From Astrothelium macrocarpum (Eukaryota > Ascomycota > Dothideomycetes > Trypetheliales > Trypetheliaceae): a stretch of DNA of 64,000 bases. A model generated the notes under the pieces. The model ran no database searches, was not told where the DNA came from, and saw nothing but the letters and a program-made list of their open reading frames with translations. The stretch lies in assembly GCA_021030915.1 (NCBI GenBank), contig JAGEMR010000001.1, positions 248,001-312,000 on the forward strand. Direction: 5' to 3'. The first letter of the stretch is position 1. Every line of letters begins with the position of its first letter. Positions 22,392-34,953 of this stretch are shown here, in pieces. The position numbers and the translations under genes are program-made.

Positions 22392-23659
22392 TCAACGCAT
22401 CTCCTCGCTCACGTCGCTCACACTTCTTACTTCTTCCGTTACAAAAGTTCCACTCTTTTCTTTACCGATCACGTGTAGAGGGATCTCTCCACTATCGGCG
22501 TAACTCTTCCGGGGGCTTTCATCCATTACGTCTCCGTAATAACGACTTATCCTTGCATCGTTCTGCACGGAGCCCATGCCTCCCAGCCCTGCTCGATGTT
22601 TACCGCTTTGGTCATCACTTTTGAGATAACCCGATCGCTGAGAGCTTTGGTGCAATCTCGAGTTTGCTTGGGAAGGAGACTGAACTCCACGTGCCCCTTT
22701 GATGAAGTAAACGTACCACGAACGAGCGAGAGCAAGGTTAGCAGCAATGATGCCAAGATGCAGTTCAAGGTTGGACCAAATGGCAGCAATGCAGTAAGTC
22801 CCTAAAAAAGCCTAGTAAGCGATGGGCTCGAGGAGATACCGCAGAAGGATCGGTACTTACATGAGAGATCATTCACTGCAAGACCAAGAGAAGCAGCGCG
22901 AGCAACCGAAAATCCAGTGGCAATAAGACCGACTGACATGAGTCCGCAGATAGCAATCTTGTCTCGAAGGGAGACCTGAATTCTTCGCAAAATCACAATT
23001 GGCAAAAGCGAGCAGGTAAAGTCCGATATGATTCCATATGCTGAGATCACCATCAGAATGATATCCTTCATAGCAGAGAGTACCCTGTAATTGTAGAAAA
23101 ACGAAAAGCACCTACCGATATTGAAATAAATTGAGTATATCCTGATCTTGGGGTTCCAGCACTTCCCTGCGCTACTTCGCCAAAAGGTAGCGATAGGATC
23201 ACATTCTGCGAGTAGAATAAGGACAGGCTCAAGTCCGACGATCCAAAGACCAGTCAACATTCCGTAGATGAGATATCTCATTTTCTTGGTGTTCTGAATG
23301 CGTAGAATCAAAAGGACAATCGACGTTTTAAGCAGTGCATTGGTTATGAACAAGAGCACCTGAGCATACCATCCATACATGTTGACATCCTGGTACTGCT
23401 TTGGGGTGATGTACCAACGATGTCTGCCATTACCATGCTGGACTTGGACGACCTGAAGAGCCATTCGGATAATAGCCAGAATGGTAGTGACAAAGATAGT
23501 GTAGTCGTCCCAGCCGACTTGATACGCAACTCTTCGAACCCATAATCGCAGAGTTGTGGTAATGATAGAGAATGCTGTGAGGGTGCATGTAAGAGTCAAG
23601 AATAAAGGTCCAATATCTTGGTTGGGAGGGAGTGGATTGGGTGGTGCTGAGGAAGACAT
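22392..23659 (-). CDS. PTH11-like integral membrane protein (fungal rhodopsin-domain family)
   Basis: Model: exons 23659-23116, 23040-22861 and 22801-22392, 377 residues. Seven hydrophobic helices span about residues 20-280. Family marks are RLWVRRVAYQVGWDDYTIF near helix 2, the conserved Cys and Trp loop (AECDPIATFWRSSAGKCWNP), YGIISDFTCSLLPIVILRRIQ, and the late IWSNLELHLGIIAANL helix. The hydrophilic C-tail is Ser- and Arg-rich. Members are plasma-membrane proteins; the CFEM-bearing PTH11 of rice blast acts in surface sensing, but this one has no CFEM domain and its ligand is unknown. The first intron (75 nt) keeps frame if retained, so both forms could be made; removal restores the family alignment. 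Confidence 0.85.
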
Positions 23660-25665
23660 GGTGTTTCTTCCTGAAATTAATAAGATCAACACGCCAAGAC
23701 TGTCAAGCTATGATATTAATAAATATCACAATACGCATAAAGTGCTGACAAGGTCGTGTTTTGATCCAAAGAGTGTCAAACCATTCAACGCAATTCAATA
23801 AAATTTCGGCAACTCAAAGGATGGAATTGGAACGAGTGAGGAGAAGCGCGAGCAAGATGCATTTACATGTATCTGAAGTCTCCCTCAAGATACAATACTA
23901 GAGATACTAGAGTTTGACTGAATCAAGCAGGTATCTTCCGATTCCAGGCCCGATTGCCAGAAAGGTAAGGGGAATAAGGGGAACCATGCGCTCTCCGTGA
24001 ATCTTGAGATCTTGAGACAATAACTAATCGCTCCATCTTTCCCAGCGAACTCAAGCCGACTAGCCTTCACCATTAGCGAGAGTGGCTTGAAGCAAACCTT
24101 GCGTGGACTGAGCTAGAGTCCTTCCTAGATCCGGTTCGTTGCGGGGGCGAACGTTGCGGGAAGATTTATCCGACGCAGGAGTTGTAGCGTTCTTTGGACT
24201 ACCTAGATACTGTCTTTTGGGCTTCAACTTCCCGTGGAACGATTTTCACATGGCGTATTAGGAAGTTGTCCTTACGGTCAAGCCATTCCGGATCCGAAAC
24301 CACCGACGTGACCGTGAGACGGCCCGTAGTGGCTACGGAGCGGGTGAAGAAGGCAGCCAGAAGTTGAGAAGAAAATCATCCATGAACTCCAACGAAAATC
24401 GTCGCGCCACTTCAAGTCCTATCTTACACTTCAAGGTTTCTTCCGTGCTACAGATTGCAGAACCGCTTTACACACTGTAGGCTTCCAAAATGCAGCCCAG
24501 CCTTCTCTGCATGTCGCTTCTATGGCTTTAACCCAGCCGTTCGGCAAAAAGCGCACGCATTGGGCTAATACTAATCTACTAATCCGCTGTAGCTAATGCC
24601 TTCGCGGTCAATCCATAGTCGATGGAAGAATCCGTTCGATTCATGTCAACTTTATGCGACTCAGTCACCTTCCCAAATCGGTATGCGGATGACGGTTAGC
24701 CAGCCAGATAACCATGGTCCAACAACATCGCACCGGCTCGTGGCGGGGTTGACTCTCAAGTGCACGCCACCGAGGTCCCTGCAGGCTCTTTGGCTCAGCC
24801 TGACAATAATGGCGGGTCTGAGGGCCAGTAGACACCGAAACAGAGCAAGCATGTTTCTTCGTCGCAGTAGCAAATAGTTGGTTTGATAATGCTCCGGACA
24901 TTCGGCTTTGGCTATTTGATTAAAAAAAAAAACGTACGAGGATCGTGAGGTTGTCGCAAGTTACAGATGGGCCCAGGTACCTTGGAATTGGAAAAAACGG
25001 CAAGAGACATGGCAAAACATAGCCTCACGCTAACTCGACGCATCCATCAAAAGCGCCAAACACGTCCATGCACGGATGCATTAGCCGGAAGACACCGTGG
25101 GCGTGTCGACTGCGTGGTACCTGCAGATGAGCAGCCGAGGACCGTCCCTGAGGACCAAGTAAGGGGCTATTGGATGACCGCAAGGTATACGAAACTGTTC
25201 TTGATCAATGCTTGAGGGGGAGGCCTAGATTTATGGACACTGGGGTCAAGCAGGATTGCTTGCGTAGGCATTTTGCACGGAATCGGGTAAGTACACGCAA
25301 TGACCCAATACTTCAGATCATCTCGAGGGGCACGGCGGAAGTAGATGACGGCAACAGAACCGTGCTTTGGTGCTTGTGGCGAGTCCACCAGTGATGGTTC
25401 ATCGAGCAAATCAATTTCGGACATAGGGCCGGTGATCCCTTACCAGAAGCGAATATCAAGTAGATGGCATCTATGAAGGGAAACCGTGGGCTAACAACCA
25501 CAACTACCGAAATGCCTACCAACGTTAGTCAAATCGCTGTGGCAATGACTGAAGAGGCGCAAATTATCCTTCTTAAAGGTTGCGGGAGTCGCCTGATGCC
25601 GTTTATGCAGGGACGCCATTGACTTTGGCTAAACCGTCGCGTCCTCTTTGTTTTTTACCTTCGTA
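23660..25665. other. long divergent intergenic region
   Basis: 2,006 bp between the PTH11-like and GMC genes. It should contain both promoters. No supported gene, RNA or repeat family was found; open frames here are short and lack family motifs. Confidence 0.5.
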
Positions 25666-27616
25666 ATGGGTTTCTTAGCCAAGCACGTGAAAATGACCCA
25701 AGGTTTCGGTTTCGTCCTTTTGCCTTTGTTTGCTCTGATCCTTCATTGGGCCAATGCTTCTCCGTCAGTAGCATCTGTGAACTGCACGGAGTATGATTTC
25801 GTAAGTCCTTCTCCCCAACGTGTCCAATGAATATAACCTCTTACAATAAATACAGATTATCGTTGGTGGTGGCACAGGAGGCCTGGCTTTGGCGACGCGT
25901 CTCAGCCAGAACTTATCACAATACCGCATTCTTGTCGTCGAAGCGGGCCCATCAGCTCTTTCGGATCCCAAAGTCAACATTCCTGGCCTGAAAGGGTCGA
26001 CAATTGGTGGTCCATACGATTGGAATTTTACAACTGTCCCTCAGTCTAATGTCAATGACCGTGTGCTGCCTGTCACGCGGGGCAAAGTCCTTGGTGGTTC
26101 CGAGGCTTTGAATCTCATGACTTGGGATCGAGCAGCTGCGGCAGAGTACGATGTCTGGCAAGAACTAGGCAACCCAGGATGGAACTGGACGACCATGATC
26201 GACAATATGCTCAAGGTTGAAACTTTCACTGGTGCCAATACGGCAACGTATGGATCGCTTGGTGTTGGAGATAGCGGGCCGATCCATTCTGTCATCAATC
26301 GCGTTGTGCCTGAACAGCAGACTTACTTTATACCCGTCGGAGAGAATCTTGGTATCCCCAACAATCTGAATTCACTAGGCGGGGACCCAATCGGTATTAT
26401 GTTTCAACCCAGCAATATTGACCCAAGCAACTATACAAGATCATACTCAGCGAATTCATATCTACCTCTGGCTGGATCGAACCTGTTCTTAATGGAAAAT
26501 ACCAGAGTCGCCAAGATAAACACTAAAGTGGTGAATGGTTCGATAAAGGCCACTGGAATCACTCTGGAAAATGGAGCTATCATCAATGCAGGAAGTGAGG
26601 TCATATTGTCTGCTGGAACCATTCAAAGCCCTGGGCTTTTGGAACTCTCAGGTATCGGTCAAGAAGCTGTCCTTCAAGCCGCAGGGATCCCAGTCGTTCA
26701 GAATCTTCCTGGCGTGGGCGAAAACCTTCAAGATCATCTTCGCGTTCAAAGTTCCTATATCTTGAAGTCCAACTATAGTTCATTCGATGAATTGAAGTAC
26801 AACACTACTTATGCCGCGCAACAGATGGCTCTATATGACGCAGACCAGGTTTCAGAATATGACTATACCGGTTCAGGATACCAATTCATTTCCTGGCAAC
26901 AAGCCCTCGGTAACGAGTCTGCCTCACTCATTGATCTTGCGAAACAAGCAGTCAATGCTTCCTCTCCCATCGACCAGTATAAACTACAGTACCTGACGAC
27001 AAATCTAAGCAGCACTGTTCCACAACTGGAAACCATCTTTTCAGACGGCTACACCGGTACCAAGGGTTATCCTGCCAACGGCTCAGCTCTATATGGCATC
27101 AACACTTTCAGCTTAATCTCAGCGATTTTGCATCCGTTCTCTCGTGGCTCGATACACATTAATTCATCTTCAATCACATCCTCTCCTGTAATTGATCCTA
27201 ACTATCTATCAAACGAATATGAGATTCAATCTCTCATTGCCGCAGCCAAAAAGAACCGTCAGATGGCACAGACATATCCACTGTCACAGGCTTGGACGGA
27301 GGAGTACGAACCTGGCCTCAACAACGTCACCACCGATGCAGAGTGGCGCGACTACGTCTTGAACACCACAGTTAGCATCTATCACCCGCTGGGCACATGC
27401 GCGATGCTGCCACTCGAATCCGGTGGAGTCGTCGACCCGAACTTGAAGGTCTACGGAACGCAGAACTTGAGAGTTGTCGATGCAAGTATCATTCCGATCC
27501 TTATTGGAGCACACATTCAGACCAGTGTGCTGGGAATCGCAGAGATGGCTGCATCAAGAATAGTCGCGCAATATGAAGAGGGCTCGCCATATTCCAGGCG
27601 ATCAATAGAGCGATGA
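25666..27616 (+). CDS. secreted GMC oxidoreductase (AA3-type flavoenzyme)
   Basis: Model: exons 25666-25800 and 25856-27616, 631 residues; a second in-frame ATG at 25693 gives a more typical signal peptide (TQGFGFVLLPLFALILHWANA). The FAD dinucleotide-binding motif IIVGGGTGGLALATRL is formed across the intron. The two GMC signatures are seen (GKVLGGSEALN near residue 115 and GTIQSPGLLELSGIG near 290). The C-terminal catalytic site keeps the His of YHPLGTCAM and the His of GAHIQTSVLG. Many Asn-glycosylation sites fit an extracellular enzyme. Such enzymes oxidise alcohols or sugars with oxygen or quinones and can supply peroxide or electrons to LPMOs. The substrate cannot be read from the sequence. 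Confidence 0.92.
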
Positions 27617-28307
27617 TTGTAAATCGTTGAAATAGACGGCCTGTCATTTTCATGTACATATAGCGATCCCTCTGTACTAGAACATCGTTCGGAGCTTGTA
27701 ATGTAATCAAGTAATAGTTTCTCCGTTCCAGGCCTCTGACTATGAGAGGAAAAGTATCGAACAATCCGCTGGGCTCTCATTTCACCTAATCTTGTAGTAT
27801 ACGTCTTGGCGTATATGACGCTTTATTTGAGCAAGATACTCCCAGGATCCGGGAAAATCTTTCGCTTACTAAAATTGATCTTCTCAAAACTTTTGTGCTA
27901 TTGATGCGGCTCTAAGGGGTTCTTGCAGACATCATTTCAGATGCTTGAGTTGCTTTCAAGGGTCTCAAGAACTGCCTCTGTATTAATGTGTTCATATTCA
28001 TGCATGCAATGAATAGTTCATAATATACTCACAAATTTCCCTCACCAATCATCATTATTCAGCATAATTCGCAATTCATAAATAAATATACATGTGCATT
28101 CATACTATGCATGATATGCAACCTATCCGTAAGACCACTGGCTGCCTTCACCCAGTGCACCGAGTAAACAGTTGCACTAAGCTCCGGGGTGTGCCAAGTC
28201 GGGAGGAGAAAAGTTTTGGAGGCAAAGATGAATGCTTTGACAATGCTTACAATTTACATTTTACAGGTATAGAAATTTGAACAATCACCTGCAAAAGCAT
28301 ATTTTTA
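27617..28307. other. convergent 3' intergenic, GMC / MFS
   Basis: 691 bp between two stop codons, AT-rich. No gene recognised. Confidence 0.5.
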
Positions 28308-30480
28308 TCAATCCTGGTTTATTTGCTCCTCGGTAGTGCTGGACTTCTCCACGGTAGCTTCGACATGATCCGTCATTAAATCTTTAACTCCTCTCAGACA
28401 TGCTATGGCCACCATGGCAAGAACCACAAAAGGTATCACGCTTGCCCAGGCCAGGTTGTAAGCGCGCGCATAAGCCCAATGACTGGCGTTTTCGGCCGCT
28501 TCGATTATTGTTTGGTTCACCCCTGGAACTCCTTGTATAGCGCCAGCTTGGCCACTGGCGAGTGCCTTAAAAAGACCTGGAAGCGACGATGCAGGAAGTC
28601 CAGATGCTAGAGCGGCCGCAGATACTCTGGACTGATAATTCGACGCAATGTTTCCATTAATAATAGCATCCAGAACCGCACTGCCAAAAGCTCCACCTAT
28701 TGCACGTGCGGAGAATGCCAAGCCCGTTGCAGTCGACAGATAAGCATGAGGCGCAGTGAATTGAACGAGAGCAGGAATAAGCGTAAGCGGTGGCGATTGC
28801 CCAAAAGCAGCTTCAACCCCAATCAGCTAGCAAAAGGTTGGGGTAAGAGAGATAGACGTACTGATCACATTGTAGCCAATCTGAGCATGATTGAAATTCG
28901 GTGTTATGGTAGAATAGCAAATAGATCTTGGTACGTTAGTATTCTTTCAACCACTGCTTCCCAAATTAAGACTAGCTTACGAGACTAGAAAGAAACCAAA
29001 ACCAACAAAGACCGGCCATTTGAGATCCTTGTACTTGGTCGAGTACCACCTATAGGAGTTATTGATATAGGCAGCAGCATTGTATTCGATAGACTTACGC
29101 AATCGGGAATGGAATCAGGATAAAGAGAGCAGTAAACGATAACTGACGGATTGCGATTATCCAGGAGTTGTCTTCAAAACCAAGATTAAGAACGATTTGA
29201 GGCACTATGCTGTTCACGGCGCTATAGTAGATCCACCTGGATTCTCCGTTAGTTGCAAGAATACCGGATACAGTGAATGGCATACCCTTCAACCGCAAAA
29301 GCAAATATAGAAGGCGCGAAGTTGTGATTCCTCTCAAAGAATACGTGAGCCACAAGGCCGTCATCCCGACCTTTCCACTCTATATACCATATCCGTCAGA
29401 CATACAAGGTTGTTAGATGCAGGGGAACAAACATACCATACAGACCAAACGCTACCAATAGCACGAGCCCAAGAGACAGAGAAACAGCAACATGCGGGGA
29501 ACTCCATGCATATGCTCCGCCCGCCCAATCCAAAGCCATCAGAAGAAGTGTGGAGCTGCAAATGTACAGTATCGACCCAATTGGATCACATAACGAGGCG
29601 TATTCCCGAATCGACATTTTTGGGAAATCTGAATGCCGTTTTGGAAAATAACAAGCAACCAGCCCAAGAGTTGTCGCGAGATGGAAAGCAGCTTGCATCC
29701 AGAAGATATCGCGCCAGCCGGAGACGTCCCGATTAGTTACTCCACCGGCACCGAGTGAACCGACTCTAATCATAATAATGAGCGAGCGTGTATAGTAATG
29801 ACGGCAGTGCTTTGTTGCATAGACTCACACTCCTCCAACCGCACCAGCAAGGGAAGAACAGCCGTTGGCCACAGCGCGGTATTTCAACGGAAGAACCTCA
29901 GCAGGAATCGCCTGTACGATAGAGCTTGTAGATAATGTGATTCCAATCAACACGCTTCCTCCAATGAGCACTGCCATCGATTGAGCCTTTGCCGAAATCA
30001 CCGCTCCTACGAATGCAATCAAAGGTGGTACCGACGCAAGCCATTTTCGATCAAGGACATCAGATAACCTTCCAACAATGGGAGAGAGGACAGCCTGCAT
30101 CAAAAGTGGTGCCTGATTGAATAAGTATGAGCCAAATATTGAGACTGTCTCCGCTTAACTTGGATGATCCAACCGGATATCGACGTTTCGCCCAAGTCTC
30201 GTACGATGAAGGCAATGACGGAGCCGGCAGCAACGACGACAAACACCTGCGACATGATCCTGATGCAGTTAATGGCCTCGAAGCACTTGATCCAGATGTC
30301 TGGCGACTCAGCTTACGCGAAGCACGTAACAAATACCGCGAGCCATGACCGCCATCCTAAATCGACATGATTCTCTTCTTGGTAAGAATCGATCCGTACA
30401 ACAGGAGGTCTCCCGCTCTGCCCTTCGAATTCTTTCTGAACCGTGCTAAGGTTTGGGTCTTTTTGATCTTCGTCGTTCAT
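28308..30480 (-). CDS. TRI12-type MFS transporter (14-helix)
   Basis: Model with nine exons: 30480-30317, 30259-30160, 30112-29829, 29765-29437, 29379-29286, 29236-29099, 29049-28981, 28926-28869 and 28826-28308; 584 residues. The chain has a hydrophilic N-terminus and about 14 hydrophobic helices. Between helices 2 and 3 it carries the MFS loop (PIVGRLSDVLDRKW); later come SGWRDIFWMQAAFH and TATGLAFSARAIGGAFG, all usual for the TRI12/siderophore-iron transporter branch. It probably exports toxins or metabolites, or takes up siderophores, at the plasma membrane. It lies tail to tail with the GMC gene. The eighth intron boundary (donor GTGATC after Asn) is the least certain; every other junction restores the family sequence. 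Confidence 0.88.
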
Positions 30481-31827
30481 GCTCGGAGACAGCAATCAGT
30501 GCGGTTTAGTTCTGGGTGCTGGATGTGAAAGGAAAAACACTATTTCATAAACAAAATGAAAAAATGTCAAGAGAGAAATATTTGTATAAAGGCCAGCAAG
30601 CATAATGCTGACTGTGCTAGACTTAAGCTATTTCCCCGCAAATGCAGGTTAAGATCAAGCAACTGCCGACGGGACGGAGGATAATAAGCTCGAGACATTG
30701 CGGTCTCGAAGATCTGCTCGCATAATGCTGATCCGTACTAACCCTAAGTGATTCTCAGCTTATGGTGATAGATGTGCCAATACAGAAGGGGTGGGGGATG
30801 GTTGATTGGTTGGGTCGTTTCTCATAAAGGGAAGCAGTCTCTAGTCTGCCGTCTTTGGTGAAGTTCTAGGTTTCTGAGTATTACATAACAGCGCTAGTCG
30901 ACTTGCGCATGCACGAGATTATCATTCGTTCCTTTGTAAAACAGCTTTCCTCCAGGTAATAAGTAATAACCTAATGAATTTGGCATTACAGTTTCGATAT
31001 TTCCAGGTACGAGGATAGAAAAAAGTATCCGAATTTGAAAGGAGGGAAAATAGTCAAAACCTTAAAACTCTGACCGGCTAATGTGTCCTTTTCGTCTGTC
31101 CATTTCCAAAAGATTCAAAATTCGTCTCTGCCACTTTGGATTGGCCTTCTGCTTTGCTCTAATACATGTAGCTCACCTCAGACTCCTGCTCTGCTCAAGG
31201 CGATCGAACAGCCCGTTTATCTCTCCTGATGTCCAAAATCTACAGGCCAATGTATGTACAACAACACATTTGTGAATGAAAGGCCTTATAAAACCACGGC
31301 CCAAAACCCGTTTTCAGATTGCCAATAAAAGAAATTTTTGATATAAACACATAAAGTTTTTGGAACATGCCAGTGCTGAACAGAAGCCCCAAAGTGAAGC
31401 CAAAAGGCACACTGACAGGATGAGTATGGACCAAAGCCGTAGATAGGGTATCATGTAAAATATGGAGAGGTCGTGTGACCCTCAATGTTTCGCTGCCAAA
31501 TCCAAAGGTTTCCAGAGACTTCAGCAATGGGTTGCTCTATCTGCAATCCATTTAACGAGTGGCAGGGTGCGATCGTGACGGAATGATGGTGTCGTCCTCA
31601 ATTCGTGATGAGCCTGGTGAGTGACCCTCTTTTGCGATGATTCGACCCACGTATTCGGCCCTCCAACCCTTCCTCTCGGCTCGAGATGGTTTATAAACTG
31701 CTTTGCTTCCACTTTCCAATTTATAGACCACCTCGTCCGTTCTCCCCACGCCCTCCCCCTCCTTCCCTTCTTCTCTTTGGGGCCCGCCTCTCCTCTTCCT
31801 CCAGCTCCACGCGATAAGACGATAGCA
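30481..31827. other. intergenic: MFS promoter and PRP46 3' flank
   Basis: 1,347 bp, AT-rich near the transporter. No gene or repeat recognised. Confidence 0.5.
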
Positions 31828-33336
31828 TTAGAATTTCTGTCTCCCCAACTTCGGCTTCCACTCCAAAGGATGGCTCTCTGGTGTCGCGTTTTCATCCTCC
31901 CTCCAGACCTTTATCGTCTTATCTGCCTCTCCGGTGATCATCCTCAATCCCGTCTTATCGAAGATCGAACTCATGATCCCCGCCTCCGCATCCAGACTAC
32001 CCGGCTGAGCCACCGAATCGACATGCTGAAACATGTGGCCCGTCTTCCAGTCCCAAAACCCAACGGTCCCATTATCGCCACCGGAGAAGAGAACATCATC
32101 CTCGTTCGCCGCCAGCGTGTTGATAATCGCATTGTGGCCCTCGAAATTCTGCATGAGCGCTCCTTCCGGGCATTTCCACTGCTTGATCGAGTTGCTGCTG
32201 CCGCTCACGAACGTGAACTCCCGCGGATGCGTAGCCAGTGCTCTGACCCCCTTCTTGTGGTGCGTCAGAACGCCCATGCTCTTGCCAGCGGCCAGATCCC
32301 ACATGCGCACTGTGCTATCCAGCGAGGCGGAGATGACCTGAGGATCAGCCTCTTGACACTTGACATCCGACACGGTCTGGGTATGGCCGGAAAGGACGTG
32401 GATGTTGCTGCGCGTGCGCATATCCCAGACGCGCGCCACGCCGTCGCGTCCGCCTGTGACGAGGACGTCGAGGGTGGGGTGGAGCGCCAGGGTGTAGACG
32501 CCGCTGAGATGGCCGTGGTAGTCGCGGATGACTTTGTTGGCTTCCAAGTCCCAGCACTTGACCTTCTTGTCCTCGCCACAGCTGAAGAGGTACGGATGTC
32601 GGGGTGAGACTGCCAGTCCGCGGACAGTCGAAATGTGGCCTGTGAGGGTGAGCTTGAGCGTGCCGGAGGCGAGGTCCCAGATTTTGATGGTGCGGTCGCC
32701 GGCTCCTGATGCGAACCACTGGTTTCCTGGCTCGACGGTGAGAGCTCGCACCCACCCGAGATGCCCGGATATTACGCGCATCAGTTTCCAAGGAGCGTGC
32801 CATTCTGGTCTCGTTTGTCGTAGGTTGTCCCGCCGTACTAGGCTCGATGACGGTAAATCGCGTTGTGGAGTAGGTCCGTTCGCATTCGGTGGCACCTTGT
32901 CCCCCTTTGCCCGTACTGTGAGTGCATTCGACGTTGAGGATGTCCCGTTGCCCAATTTCTCTGCTTTTGCTTCAATGCCGTCAATGAGAGTTGAAATCTT
33001 GCTATCCTCCGACTGATCCTGACCCTGCCTCGTCTTCGCCTTCTTCCGTCGTGCGGCGGCCATCTTTGCTGCATCTGCCTGCTTCTGGGCGAGCGCAGGA
33101 GGCAGTTCCCTCACATTTTCGTACTCGCTTCGGATTCGACATGATAGACTGATCTTGTCGGTGATGTCCTGGGGAGGTGGTATAGAAGGCGCGGTGGCAT
33201 ATATATGGTCTGGAGAGGTTTCGAGAGTAGACGGTGAGCCAAAGTCAGCAGCGAAGAGCTCTCTCGTCCGTTTGGCAGACTTCCGTACGAATTCCTGCGC
33301 GGTCTCCGAGACTGTTGACGGAAGGACTTCAGCCAT
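31828..33336 (-). CDS. prp46: pre-mRNA splicing WD40 protein Prp46 (PLRG1)
   Basis: Single exon, 502 residues. The ATG at 33336 gives the known start MAEVLPSTVSETAQEFVRKS, here quoted only to the first 20. After about 190 mostly disordered residues, seven WD repeats fill the C-terminal 300, beginning with MRVISGHLGWVRALTVEP and showing the typical GH...WD pattern (TIKIWDLASG, KVKCWDLEAN, VARVWDMRTR, TVRMWDLAAG). Prp46/PLRG1 is part of the Prp19-associated complex and stays in the active spliceosome in the nucleus. The lack of introns contrasts with neighbouring genes. Assignment is firm. Confidence 0.95.
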   Translation of the reverse strand: MAEVLPSTVSETAQEFVRKSAKRTRELFAADFGSPSTLETSPDHIYATAPSIPPPQDITDKISLSCRIRSEYENVRELPPALAQKQADAAKMAAARRKKAKTRQGQDQSEDSKISTLIDGIEAKAEKLGNGTSSTSNALTVRAKGDKVPPNANGPTPQRDLPSSSLVRRDNLRQTRPEWHAPWKLMRVISGHLGWVRALTVEPGNQWFASGAGDRTIKIWDLASGTLKLTLTGHISTVRGLAVSPRHPYLFSCGEDKKVKCWDLEANKVIRDYHGHLSGVYTLALHPTLDVLVTGGRDGVARVWDMRTRSNIHVLSGHTQTVSDVKCQEADPQVISASLDSTVRMWDLAAGKSMGVLTHHKKGVRALATHPREFTFVSGSSNSIKQWKCPEGALMQNFEGHNAIINTLAANEDDVLFSGGDNGTVGFWDWKTGHMFQHVDSVAQPGSLDAEAGIMSSIFDKTGLRMITGEADKTIKVWREDENATPESHPLEWKPKLGRQKF

Positions 33337-33995
33337 GGTAATAGCTGAAGGCGGATGGCTGTAGGATGCAAAAGTTGACAAGCAGAACAAGTCGCACCTC
33401 AGTCTCACCGCCTGGAATCCTACTGCCGCAGAGCCGCATCTCTAACTTGATTAAGCTTGGGCCAAGCTCCCCACGCTGCACGGCCGCTAACTTGCTCTTT
33501 CCGGTTTCGCATCTGCGACAAGACTACAGGCGTCTGATGCGACATGGAGCCCATGCTACGTCTGATAAGCGTTTGGGATTGCTTCAATGTGGAAATTGAA
33601 GTGGGGCTTAGCTGTGAGAACTAAGCGCTGGGATTTTCGGCTTCGCCCAAGGTCAATTCCAAATTATTGTCACTGGCAACAATCATTGTAGATGCAGAGT
33701 GCAGCAGCAATGTCACCATGTTTGCAAAGAAGGCACGCGAGATGGGGGATGTTTTTTTTAAGTTGTATTTTCAACAGTCTTGGATAACGCCTAATTAATG
33801 CTCTACATGTAGAAAGTGTGAAGAAACCATGATTTAAACATCTTCAATATACCATAACATGGCTACCGTTTGATATAACAAGCGCCCTCCTACAGTCGGG
33901 AGATTCTGGTCAACCCGCCAGATTGATTTTAGCCGGCTCTGAATACTTGAAAGGGAATATAAGGCTTGACAAGCCGCGGAAATCGAGAGACACGT
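33337..33995. other. intergenic: PRP46 promoter and Rds1-like 3' flank
   Basis: 659 bp. No gene, RNA or repeat recognised. Confidence 0.5.
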
Positions 33996-34953
33996 CTAAG
34001 AGAATTGAAGGAGAGATGGACTATTGAATTGTTAGCTGCTTAGATCGGTTAATTTAGAAGTAGACCATGACTTACCCAGCAATGATGGCGCTGTCAGCGG
34101 TGCTCTGGCTGTTGGTGACAACCATGTATGCGTCACCAGAGAGACCCGATGGGATGGCGCAGGCGTTGTTGCTGAGGGTGGTGAACATCATCATACCCTG
34201 GTTGATGAAACCGCAGTTCGAGGCACCAGCGGGCATGTTTGTGTTCTGGAGGACGAGACTCTCACCAGTCTTGATGCCAGTAGCGTTGTTGACCTGGATG
34301 GCAGGGAAGGCTTGGATGTTGAGGTTGGAGCCTTGTGGGCAAGAGGTGATGAATTGAGAGGCAATGGTGAAGACACCACGGGGTCCAAGAGGAGTATCGA
34401 AAGCGTTGGGGACAGGCATGGACTGAGCAGCAATACGGAGGAAAGCTTGATGACGGGCCTCAACGGTGGCAATGGTGGCAGCAGTGCTGAGAACTGCGGA
34501 GGAGTTGATCAATGGGGCAGCTCCAAGGTAGGCAGAGAGACCGACAGCCTCGAGAGCGTTGGCAGTGGCGATCATGCCCTTGGCATCGGTGAAGCCAAAC
34601 TTGTATGAGCATTGCTGGACAGGGGTAGCACCTGCAGCCTTGATAGCAGCGGTAAGAGCAGTGACGTGGGTGGCCTCTGTTGAAGCAACCATCTTGAGGG
34701 ATGCGTAGGAGGTGGGGTCGACACCGAGAGCGGCGAAGTCAGACTCGGGGAACATCTGGAGACCTTGGTTGTAGAAGGTGGATTCAAGATGCTCAGCAGT
34801 CAACGCGAAGTTGAGGATGTCAATGTCGGTGAGACCGCTGCTGGCCATCTGTTGCCTTCTCTCGATCATCCTGGCGTTGATGGCATCCATTGGCAGAGCC
34901 AGAGCCGGGGTGACGGCGAGGATGCTGGTAGCGATTTGGCGTAGGCTAGGCAT
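33996..34953 (-). CDS. secreted ferritin-like (Rds1-type) protein
   Basis: Model: exons 34953-34076 and 34020-33996, 300 residues. A signal peptide (LRQIATSILAVTPALALP) is followed by a ferritin-like four-helix domain: DIDILNFALTAEHLESTFY, later ASTEATHVTALTAAI and TVEARHQAFLR, whose Glu and His residues match metal-ligand positions of the family. The C-terminal third is a Asn/Gly-rich region. The family includes the stress-induced Rds1 of fission yeast; a biochemical role is not established. Without the last intron the protein ends after IIAG at a TAA inside the GTAAGT donor; splicing adds PSLLQFS and gives the IAGP ending seen in relatives. The C-terminal exon is the uncertain part. Confidence 0.85.

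Noticed and set aside
31621..32607. 328-codon plus-strand frame opposite PRP46
   Set aside because: It is antisense to seven clear WD repeats and has no family likeness.
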